The position numbers were made by a program, and so were the translations under genes. From an uncultured Clostridia bacterium (GTDB lineage: Bacteria; Bacillota; Clostridia; Peptostreptococcales; Anaerovoracaceae), in the NCBI GenBank assembly GCA_938045615.1, contig CALIBC010000236.1, positions 1-6,008 on the forward strand: DNA of 6,008 bases, given 5' to 3'. The notes under the pieces were generated by a model. That model did not search any database. It had not been told where the DNA came from and was given only the letters and a program-made list of their open reading frames with translations. Below are positions 1-6,008 of this stretch, one piece after another (within the stretch, counting starts at the first letter, position 1; each line of letters begins with the position of its first letter).

Positions 1-176
1 ACGGTTCCCCGAAAAAGAAGGACGAACCCAAGAAACCCGCCGACCCGAAGGATCCCAAGGATCCGAAACAGCCCGAGGCCCCGAAGAAGCCCGACGCCCC
101 CAAGCAACCGGACGAGAAGCCAAAGCCCGGTGGCGGCGACAGTGGCAACCCCGACATCACGCTTCCGGAGGAATGA
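1..176 (+). CDS. C-terminal tail of an upstream protein, Lys/Pro/Asp-rich (5' partial)
   Basis: Only the end of this gene is visible. The frame begins at base 3 and gives 57 residues before the TGA at 174-176. About the first 40 residues are low-complexity: Pro-Lys, Asp-Pro-Lys and Gln/Ala-Pro units alternate (for example PKDPKDPKQPEAPKKPDAP). The chain then ends in Gly-Gly-Gly-Asp-Ser-Gly and a short acidic end, ITLPEE. Such a tail is disordered and highly charged. Two explanations fit. It could be the histone-H1-like tail of a DNA-binding protein, since some Bacteroidales HU-related proteins carry charged or Gly-rich C-terminal extensions. It could also be a flexible linker or tail of an envelope protein. 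The folded domain lies outside the window, so no function is assigned. The reading frame is supported by the consistent Pro/Lys composition, by the stop, and by the hairpin 38 bases later. It lies upstream of the giant gene on the same strand, with 88 bases between the stop and the next ATG. Confidence 0.75.
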   Translation, partial: GSPKKKDEPKKPADPKDPKDPKQPEAPKKPDAPKQPDEKPKPGGGDSGNPDITLPEE

Positions 177-213
177 TCTGGCCGAAGAGAGAATTAGCAT
201 AGAATAAATCATC

Positions 214-236
214 GTGCCCCCCTCATCGGGGGGTAC
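214..236 (+). terminator. GC-rich hairpin, possible terminator of the upstream gene
   Basis: The sequence reads GTGCCCCCC, loop TCATC, GGGGGGTAC. This is a 9-bp stem (214-222 with 228-236) containing six consecutive C-G pairs and one G-T wobble, with a 5-base loop. It lies 38 bases after the upstream stop and 28 bases before the next start codon, where an intrinsic terminator would be expected. No T-run follows on the + strand (the next bases are AAATACTC), so it is not a canonical rho-independent terminator. It could instead be a transcript 3'-end stabiliser, or a 5'-leader structure of the giant gene if transcription starts upstream of it. Confidence 0.55.
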
Positions 237-264
237 AAATACTCATCATTAAATACATTGTAAT

Positions 265-354
265 ATGAAGAAAAAAAGACTTCAGTTAGTAACAATCATC
301 GCCATCCTGGCGGCCCTATTTGGCTCCGGTGGCGGTACAGCCTGGGGGCAAGCC
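265..354 (+). other. Sec signal peptide of the giant protein
   Basis: Residues 1-30 have a positive n-region (MKKKR), a hydrophobic core (about residues 6-19, LQLVTIIAILAALF) and a small/polar c-region rich in Gly that ends T-A-W-G-Q-A. Cleavage could fall after Gly28 (A-W-G) or Ala30 (G-Q-A). No lipobox cysteine is present, so this is a signal peptidase I type rather than a lipoprotein signal. It puts the mature protein beyond the inner membrane. Confidence 0.9.
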
Positions 355-3300
355 TATAAGAAGGGCTATGTCTTCTCAGGTAATGAGCAGCGACAAAAGC
401 TGCGGAGAGGGAATGCCCACACATACGGCGGACCGGCTGGTTATATTGTCGATTCGACAAATGTGAACAACGAGTTCGGCGCTGGTGAATCGGCCATTGT
501 CTCTAATGGCAATGTGACAGCGCCGGGGCTTTCACATGGTCTTAACGCCAGTCCGACGGTACTGCGCGTAGGATCAGAATATTCCAAGAATGTCGTTATT
601 GATATTTACGATAGTAATGGTGGTGCTGCAGGGCGAATTGAACATGTACACATTAAGGACGCTGGAGTTAATACATCATCTTATACTCTAGGGCCAGAGG
701 CCGGAGATCGAATGTATTTTGCATCTCTCCAATATAATTCTGCAACTGATCCAGGCGCAGCTGCATTGCCTTCTTATGGAACAGCATGTACTGCCCCTAC
801 AATAGTATCGCCTGGCGTAGCTCTTATGGGAGCGGACTATATCCCTCCCTCCGCTGGAGGTAGCCCACCTGCTCCTGGCCAAGATTATTATGGTTTAATA
901 GCATCGGCTGTCAAATTAAATGATAGTACAGCAGTTTTTCCTGTGCATAACCATATAGCATGTGGTTGGAACTATGGTTTTAAGATCAGTATATCAAACG
1001 CTGGTGGGGCTGTGTATACATCATCGAGGGAATCAGCTAATCAAGACGACGGTAAGACGTTATACTATACTATATCAACTTCAACCTCTACTATTTCGGA
1101 TTATGAGGGAGCTACTGGATTTAATTCACAGTCCTACGTTCGCCCGACTACGGTGATGGTCAGCGGCAATCAGAATGCATTCAAACTATTACGCGTATCG
1201 GATATCGAATGGTGGTGGATGCCCAAAAAAGGTACTATTACAGGGCCTCATCAGGTATCAAGTAATACGCTTGCGAACTGTGGTCATTTTAGTGGCTGGT
1301 TCTTTTATCTGCTCTATAAATCCTCATTTAATCCGTTAGGAGCTCAGTATCTGTCCGGTTCTTACGTAAACGCTGCGGTCCGCTTCTTGACCGGGTCGTA
1401 TACTTGCGTTGAAGGGAATGCAGAGAATGATACGCACTCTGGAAAGTCGGATGCTTATTTAGTCGTTCCGGGAACGAGCTATGGTCATTTTGGGCTGCGT
1501 GTAGGCGGAAACTTCCAAAAATTCAACTGGCATATGGCTCCAGCTACCGAAGCCGAAACTAAAGCAGGGTGGTATTCCAAAACGGGATCTCATGGTCCTC
1601 AATACCCCACCACCAATGAAACCGACATCTACCTGCAAAAAGGTACCTCCAGCGCATGGGGCACAGCTGAGAAGAAGTGGGGCACGCTGACAACGAATCA
1701 TGCAAATAGCATCAGCGCCCATTTGGCTTCGTACGACGTTAAGGGCGGTATCTTCGGTGTGAACGGCACGTATGACGCTGGCAATGCCATTATCCATACG
1801 GCTGAATCATCTTCCTCCCTGACCGGAAATAACCACGCTGTGATTGAAGTCGGAGCCGCAACGAATGCCACTTACGATAAGTTCAAGATCTACTCTGGCG
1901 GTACGTTCAAGAACTTCCGCAGCACTTGTGCGACGCCCATTCCTTGCCAAAAGATTGATATGGTGACAGGCAATAAGTCACCTGAGTTTATAATCAATGA
2001 CACGGAGCCGCTGAACATCTTGAACGATGGCGGTACGGATAACAACACCTGCTGCGCAGACATCTTGCTCGGCGGTGCTGGCGCAACGGCTATTAGCAAT
2101 GCATTAGGCAGTTCCCATACGGGAACAGGTGCGTTGCATGTACAGGCCTTGGGTGGAATCTCTGCTACGGGTAACATAACAATGGATGCCTCAAGCAAGA
2201 ACAACAACGTAGCCTTTATCTCAGAGCTCTCGAAGATCAACTTGGCCGGACTGGAATACAAAGGCGGTGCGGGTACAAGCGCTGGCTACGACGCTAACCT
2301 GACCGTTTGGGCGCAAGGTGACACCGTCTCCGGAGCTTGCCGAGGATTTATTTATGCCACAGGCGATGTGAAAGTTACCTCTCAGCAGACGACGAACAGC
2401 TTCCAAAACTTGTTTACGTACGTTCCTGACTACAGCAGCAACCTGCGCTATGATCTCTATTGCAACGATCAGCTCACTACCGTAGCTGCAGCACACACCA
2501 ACCTGACCACCCCGCTGCAAACGCGCATCCAGTCTGATCGGGATTATGTACGCGTAGGTGGCGATTTTGGATATGAAGGCAAGAAGGGCGCCCTGTTAGT
2601 GCAAGGTGCACGCGCTGTGACTTTCGATCAGAAGGCTGAAATCAAATTCACGGGCGGCGAAGGCGATGCTGCCATCCAGTCGCGCCACAGCACGGTAACC
2701 GTAGGACAGGACTTCAATTATGAATCTAACTACACGGTGAACGACCTCTTTGTGGACGGTTTTGGCGGTGTCTACTTTAACGGTGGCGGTAAGGTAGAGA
2801 TGACTGCTGCAAGGACTTCGAACGTAGCCTTTCAGTCGAATGCTGGCGATGTATCGTTCAGCGGAGCGGGCAAAACGTTTGATGTGAAGTTCACCGGTAA
2901 CAACATAGGTGATTTGGACGTGATGGCCGGCCGCGATGTGCTGTTCAACATTCCGTTCACCTCTACTGAGAATAACGATAAGATCACCTCACGCGTATAT
3001 GCCGGTCGTGACATTTTCTCAGCACCCAATGCACACGTGAGCTTCCTCAGCACCAATGATGTCGGCTCGACGCTGACGTGGGTAGCTCGCCGTAACATCA
3101 CCACGAACGGTATCCTGACCGCCTCTTACACGGGTACGCAAACGGGCATCATGGCCTTCCAGGCTGCCGGTGGTAACATCACTACGAACAATAAGGTGCG
3201 TATCTCTACGGAGAACACGAACCGCGTGCTCTTCTCCGCCGAACAGACCTCAGGCTGCGGCGTGGCTAATAATCCAAACGTTCCTTACACGGATTGTACT

Positions 3301-6008
3301 CCGGGCAACCGCAACAACCAGAATGGTAACATCTACTGGAATGACTCTGTAACGATCACGCGTACCGTAGCCACGAACTCCACAACGGATATCTTGGCGA
3401 TGAACAATATCCGCACGAACCAAGTGGGCATCACGAATGCAGCGGCTAAGGATACGACGAACGTTACCTCTTATATGGGTGACATCTGGTTGGGCTATAG
3501 CAACCCCACATCACCAAACACGAACCGCTTCACATACTCCGGAACGGGCGACGGCGGTCTGCTGAACATCAAGGCTGGCTATCGGGATGCTACGAATACG
3601 AACCACGATGGCGGTGGTAACATCTATTTCACCGCACTGCGTGGTATCATGGCAGCTACCAAGAAGCACGTGACGGAGATCAGTATCCCTTACTCTAACG
3701 AGTATATCTGCGGTAGTGCCTGCGACGGCCTGCTCCACGAGCGTAAGGGTGCCTCGATGATGCGTTATGAGCATTCGGGTATTATCGGCGGTCTGGGTGC
3801 TTGCCATAGGGATAAGAATATTGCGCAGTATGCCATGGTTGCACAGGGTACACCTACCATGGTAATGGGTGCTAACGACACCTCTCTGCTCTACCTCGGC
3901 AATACTGGCGATCTGAAAGTTGACGCCGGTAAGCGTGGTAACATCATTCTGAATAAGGGCGCCCTGCTCAACTTCCAAGACGATAACGGCAACGCTACGT
4001 TCCGTACCCGCGAAGGCGATATCGATATGCGCGATCCGTTTGACGCAAAGAAGATGAAGGGTAGCTTGCTCTTCCTGGCTCAGCTGGAGAACTTCAGCAA
4101 GCTCTCGGAGATCGGTGTCTGTGGTTGCGACGAAGAGCGTAACAACGTCTATCTGCAAGACTTCGAGTACAAGGCTGAAGGCAACAGCGGTAGCGTGTTT
4201 GTTGGCGCTGACAACAACATCAAGTTGAACTATGGCGGTTTGACAAACATCGGTACGCGTCAGGATCCGTTCTTGAGCACCGATCGCGAGACTTATCCGA
4301 ACGGTGCCGTAAAGAAGATTGGCCGTGGATATAAGCATGGTGGCGGTTGCGATCGCTTCTATCACTGTGATTTGAAGGCAGACGAGAACCAGGCACGCGA
4401 CCTGATCCTCGACTTCAATGGTGGTGGTACACCTGTCACCTCAGGCGGTTTCGCAGCTGTGGCTTCGGACATGATCGACGTCTACAAAAACTTGATCTAT
4501 AAGGGTGGTAACGGTTCAGGTCTGAGCACGGTGCCGGAAACTGGTACGCTGCACGGCGAGGATGTGGCTGGCTATGGTCTTTATATGAAGACGCAAGCCA
4601 ACAAAAAGAACTGGACGGACAACATCCTCCTGCAAGCACCGAAGTGCCCCACGACGTGTGCTCCGACGGGTTGCGGCGAAGGCGGTCGCCCGGCTACGGC
4701 TTTCTTGCATAACACGGTTCGCATGACTTTCCACAGCGATGCACGTTTCTACGCCGAAAACCAGCACGTACATCTCGAGTCTCCGGTGATCGAGACCTTC
4801 GGTGTACTGGAGTTGAATGCCGAGGATAACGCCGGCGCCAAGGCGATGATTACGATCAAGACGGACTCCTTGATCTGCCACGATAGCTTGATCCGTAAGG
4901 GTAAAGGCAAAGTGCAGCTGACGACATGGAGCGGTCTGCCGAACGACCAGCCGATTATCAAGCTTGGTTATAGCCGTAAGGCCGCGCCGTTCTATGAATA
5001 CGCTTACGACGATGGCGGTACGCAGAAGCTCTGCCGCGAGTGCGTGACGCACTACAAAGGCAAAGTGTATGCTCCGGGCGAAACGCCGCTCGATACGATG
5101 TTCGTGAAGTTTGGTCCCGACACAGAGTGGGAACGCCAGAATGTGATGGTGATCGACCACACGGTACTCTCCTTCCTTACCGACTCGTTCGATCATGTGA
5201 AGGGAGGCGATGTATTGCACGCACGCTATTTCGTGGACACGACCAAGATCCGCAACCAGGTAGAGTTCTGGACCGACGCCAAGCATGAGCGTGACGGTCA
5301 CCTCGAACTGATCTCTGAGGAGCAAATGGGCTCGAAGGATTACGCTGGTCTTTACACGCGTCACTTGCACTTGGAGCCGATCGGCGCTTGCGGTCGCCCG
5401 ACGAGTGAGCTGTGGCTTCCGGGTCTTGCACTCGACGTGATCACGACGTCGACGTTTGGTGGTTTCGGTATCCAGTACACCGACGTGCACGTGGAGAACG
5501 GTGCCAACCTGAATCCGGGCTTTACCTCGCTGCGCCTCCGCGGACAGTGCTACGAACAGGTTTGCGGTACGCTGACGATGAAGGATCTCCGCCTCGACGG
5601 AGGCTCTGAGCTCCACTTCTCTGTTGGTACGACGAAGGGTCTGAATGGCGAATACAGCGACGCTATCGACGTAGACCGTCTGACGACCTACGGTCCGGTG
5701 AACGTGAACATCGAGATCCGTCCGTGCGAGAAGATGCAGAAGCGTTGCTATCCGATCATGTACTACAAGTCGGTGACGCCGAACAGCCTCAACAACCTGA
5801 AGCTGAACCCGCGTAAGGTGATGATCGACGGCGAGGAGTATCCGCTGTCGCTGAACGTATCGACCGACGGCATTGTCTACGTCTGCGTAGGCGACGCAGT
5901 AACGCCTGGCTTGACGCATACGGTAACGATGCCGGAGACGGCAGGCGTGAAGACGACCCCGAGCAAGGGTATCTATCCGCTGCCGACGCGCACCAGCTTC
6001 CGCTTCAG
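265..6008 (+). CDS. Giant exported repeat protein, beta-solenoid adhesin-like (3' partial, at least 1,914 aa)
   Basis: One frame runs without a stop from ATG 265 through the window edge, encoding at least 1,914 residues. I chose this start because it is immediately followed by a textbook signal peptide (MKKKR, then a hydrophobic core), and because the 88-base gap before it has no better start. There is no Shine-Dalgarno motif and the leader is AT-rich, as is usual in Bacteroidota. In order the protein shows: signal peptide (1-30); an aromatic-rich N-terminal region with WWW at 316-318 and WFFYLLY at 345-351; a Gly/Asn/Thr-rich region (about 620-1260) with degenerate coil repeats of about 25-28 residues around an A-G-R-D/N-I/V motif; a region with many closely spaced cysteines (about 1280-1830); strands at 1741-1835 resembling the end of an autotransporter passenger; and the start of another beta module at the edge. 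I count 31 cysteines, 21 of them from residue 998 onward, consistent with disulfides in an exported protein. The likely role is surface adhesion or structure, by architecture only; I recognise no catalytic motif. Any anchoring or sorting domain, such as a type IX secretion C-terminal domain, would lie downstream. The exact family is unknown to me. Confidence 0.93.
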   Translation, partial: MKKKRLQLVTIIAILAALFGSGGGTAWGQAYKKGYVFSGNEQRQKLRRGNAHTYGGPAGYIVDSTNVNNEFGAGESAIVSNGNVTAPGLSHGLNASPTVLRVGSEYSKNVVIDIYDSNGGAAGRIEHVHIKDAGVNTSSYTLGPEAGDRMYFASLQYNSATDPGAAALPSYGTACTAPTIVSPGVALMGADYIPPSAGGSPPAPGQDYYGLIASAVKLNDSTAVFPVHNHIACGWNYGFKISISNAGGAVYTSSRESANQDDGKTLYYTISTSTSTISDYEGATGFNSQSYVRPTTVMVSGNQNAFKLLRVSDIEWWWMPKKGTITGPHQVSSNTLANCGHFSGWFFYLLYKSSFNPLGAQYLSGSYVNAAVRFLTGSYTCVEGNAENDTHSGKSDAYLVVPGTSYGHFGLRVGGNFQKFNWHMAPATEAETKAGWYSKTGSHGPQYPTTNETDIYLQKGTSSAWGTAEKKWGTLTTNHANSISAHLASYDVKGGIFGVNGTYDAGNAIIHTAESSSSLTGNNHAVIEVGAATNATYDKFKIYSGGTFKNFRSTCATPIPCQKIDMVTGNKSPEFIINDTEPLNILNDGGTDNNTCCADILLGGAGATAISNALGSSHTGTGALHVQALGGISATGNITMDASSKNNNVAFISELSKINLAGLEYKGGAGTSAGYDANLTVWAQGDTVSGACRGFIYATGDVKVTSQQTTNSFQNLFTYVPDYSSNLRYDLYCNDQLTTVAAAHTNLTTPLQTRIQSDRDYVRVGGDFGYEGKKGALLVQGARAVTFDQKAEIKFTGGEGDAAIQSRHSTVTVGQDFNYESNYTVNDLFVDGFGGVYFNGGGKVEMTAARTSNVAFQSNAGDVSFSGAGKTFDVKFTGNNIGDLDVMAGRDVLFNIPFTSTENNDKITSRVYAGRDIFSAPNAHVSFLSTNDVGSTLTWVARRNITTNGILTASYTGTQTGIMAFQAAGGNITTNNKVRISTENTNRVLFSAEQTSGCGVANNPNVPYTDCTPGNRNNQNGNIYWNDSVTITRTVATNSTTDILAMNNIRTNQVGITNAAAKDTTNVTSYMGDIWLGYSNPTSPNTNRFTYSGTGDGGLLNIKAGYRDATNTNHDGGGNIYFTALRGIMAATKKHVTEISIPYSNEYICGSACDGLLHERKGASMMRYEHSGIIGGLGACHRDKNIAQYAMVAQGTPTMVMGANDTSLLYLGNTGDLKVDAGKRGNIILNKGALLNFQDDNGNATFRTREGDIDMRDPFDAKKMKGSLLFLAQLENFSKLSEIGVCGCDEERNNVYLQDFEYKAEGNSGSVFVGADNNIKLNYGGLTNIGTRQDPFLSTDRETYPNGAVKKIGRGYKHGGGCDRFYHCDLKADENQARDLILDFNGGGTPVTSGGFAAVASDMIDVYKNLIYKGGNGSGLSTVPETGTLHGEDVAGYGLYMKTQANKKNWTDNILLQAPKCPTTCAPTGCGEGGRPATAFLHNTVRMTFHSDARFYAENQHVHLESPVIETFGVLELNAEDNAGAKAMITIKTDSLICHDSLIRKGKGKVQLTTWSGLPNDQPIIKLGYSRKAAPFYEYAYDDGGTQKLCRECVTHYKGKVYAPGETPLDTMFVKFGPDTEWERQNVMVIDHTVLSFLTDSFDHVKGGDVLHARYFVDTTKIRNQVEFWTDAKHERDGHLELISEEQMGSKDYAGLYTRHLHLEPIGACGRPTSELWLPGLALDVITTSTFGGFGIQYTDVHVENGANLNPGFTSLRLRGQCYEQVCGTLTMKDLRLDGGSELHFSVGTTKGLNGEYSDAIDVDRLTTYGPVNVNIEIRPCEKMQKRCYPIMYYKSVTPNSLNNLKLNPRKVMIDGEEYPLSLNVSTDGIVYVCVGDAVTPGLTHTVTMPETAGVKTTPSKGIYPLPTRTSFRF
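2170..2838 (+). repeat. Diverged internal repeat around the NVAF.S strand (two copies)
   Basis: Two protein segments align with one gap. Residues 636-653 read GNITMDASSKNNNVAFIS and residues 842-858 read GKVEMTAARTSNVAFQS. They lie about 205 residues apart, at bases 2170-2223 and 2788-2838. A weaker third relative is at residues 976-992 (NKVRISTENTNRVLFSA). The shared pattern is Gly, alternating hydrophobics, Met-x-Ala, a polar turn, then N-V-A-F-x-S. This is consistent with equivalent strands of a repeated fold. Only the protein sequence is well conserved, so the duplication is old. Confidence 0.6.
2548..3180 (+). repeat. Degenerate 25-28-residue coil repeats, beta-solenoid core
   Basis: Residues 762-771 (VRVGGDFGYE) and 811-820 (VTVGQDFNYE) match over ten positions and lie 49 residues apart, about two coils. 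After them the motif A-G-R-D-V/I appears at 888 and 913, then as A-R-R-N-I at 941 and A-G-G-N-I at 968, with steps of 25, 28 and 27 residues. Related, looser forms occur at 628, 698, 1045 and 1221. Short alternating hydrophobic strands are separated by Gly/Asn/Asp turns. This periodicity is what right-handed beta-helices of the filamentous-haemagglutinin and autotransporter type show. The fold is inferred, not proven. Confidence 0.6.
4645..4674 (+). other. Cysteine-rich knot CPTTCAPTGC in the giant protein
   Basis: Three cysteines (1461, 1465, 1470) lie within ten residues between two strand-rich segments. They belong to a series of close Cys pairs in the C-terminal half: 1149/1153, 1286/1288, 1362/1368, 1590/1593 (C-R-E-C), 1762/1767 and 1821/1828. 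In an exported protein these probably form local disulfides that pin surface loops. Metal binding is a less likely alternative. Confidence 0.5.
5485..5769 (+). other. Autotransporter-passenger-like terminal strands
   Basis: Residues 1741-1835 follow a pattern well known at the end of beta-helical autotransporter passengers. There is a strand with N-G-A-N-L (1745-1749), then G-T-L-T-M-K-D-L-R-L-D-G-G-S-E-L-H-F, then S-D-A-I-D-V-D-R-L, then a G-P-V-N-V-N-I-E-I strand, and finally C-Y-P-I-M-Y-Y. In the classical families this corresponds to 'layered strand, SD-x-l-x-V, short strand, y-x-l-i-x-y'. Here two Cys pairs (1762/1767, 1821/1828) are added. The resemblance is by motif reading only. It would mark the cap of the solenoid. 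Confidence 0.45.
5899..6008 (+). other. Start of a C-terminal beta-sandwich-like module (cut by window edge)
   Basis: From residue 1879 the sequence reads V-T-P-G-L-T-H-T-V-T-M-P-E-T-A-G-V-K-T-T-P, then G-I-Y-P-L-P and S-F-R-F. The pattern 'V-x-[LM]-P-x-x-x-G-V-x-T-x-P-x-x-G-x-Y ... F-x-F' resembles short beta modules placed before the secretion or anchoring end of large Bacteroidales surface proteins. I infer that more such modules, and any sorting domain, follow downstream. The module is incomplete here, so the call is tentative. Confidence 0.35.

Noticed and set aside
254..260. TACATTG as a Bacteroidota -7 promoter element (TAnnTTTG)
   Set aside because: It matches imperfectly, lies only 4 bases from the ATG, and has no TTTG-like -33 element at the right distance. 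No promoter can be supported in 177-264.
1459..3104. Several minus-strand frames of 90-123 codons
   Set aside because: They overlap one another and the sense gene and have no coherent domain or plausible start.
3511..4365. Minus-strand open frame of 284 codons
   Set aside because: It is antisense to the same continuous + strand frame, has abnormal Thr/Val/Ile/Ala composition, and shows no start context or domain. It is a codon-bias shadow.
5041..5058. C-R-E-C (1590-1593) followed by V-T-H-Y as a zinc or haem site
   Set aside because: The C-x-x-C-x-x-H spacing (Cys1590, Cys1593, His1596) differs from the haem C-x-x-C-H motif, and there is no second ligand pair nearby. A disulfide in an exported protein is simpler.
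4516..5919. Minus-strand open frame of 467 codons
   Set aside because: It lies wholly antisense to the giant gene. It exists because the sense codons (ACG, AAC, GGT, CTG) rarely give stops on the other strand. Its protein is Arg/Val/His/Leu-rich with no signal peptide or known motif.
265..6008. Bacteroidota O-glycosylation motif D-[ST]-[AILVMT] in the giant protein (residues 63, 220, 686, 1027, 1063, 1534, 1540, 1610, 1658)
   Set aside because: About nine matches in 1,914 residues is near what Asp, Ser/Thr and small-residue frequencies give by chance, so it is not evidence of heavy glycosylation.

Overview
The window is almost entirely one very large gene on the + strand. An uninterrupted frame starts at ATG 265 and is still open at base 6008. 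That gives at least 1,914 codons with no stop, so the window holds the N-terminus and most or part of a giant exported protein whose C-terminus lies downstream. Because the frame has no stop inside the window, an automatic ORF list can easily omit it and report only its antisense and out-of-frame shadows.

Layout: bases 1-176 are the last 57 codons of an upstream same-strand gene, with a Lys/Pro/Asp-rich tail that ends in a Gly/acidic segment. Bases 177-264 are a short intergenic region with a strong GC hairpin (214-236) that may end the upstream transcript. From 265 the giant gene begins with a clear Sec signal peptide (residues 1-30). Next come an aromatic-rich, AT-richer N-terminal region (about residues 31-600) and a long Gly/Asn/Thr-rich region with degenerate repeats of about 25-28 residues, typical of a beta-solenoid (about 620-1260). 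A more cysteine-rich region follows (about 1280-1740). A segment near 1741-1835 resembles the last strands of autotransporter-type passengers, and at the window edge there is the apparent start of a small beta-sandwich-like module.

Organism: probably Bacteroidota, order Bacteroidales, perhaps an oral Tannerella/Porphyromonas-like lineage. The reasons are the absence of a Shine-Dalgarno motif in an AT-rich leader, the composition (about 50% G+C with heavy use of ACG, AAC, GGT and ATC), and the style of the giant secreted protein. This is inference. No marker gene fixes the taxon.

Function: the sequence supports an exported, repeat-built, disulfide-capable surface or secreted protein, most plausibly an adhesin or surface-layer-like structural protein. 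No catalytic motif was recognised. I see no RNA gene, CRISPR array, transposase or phage gene.
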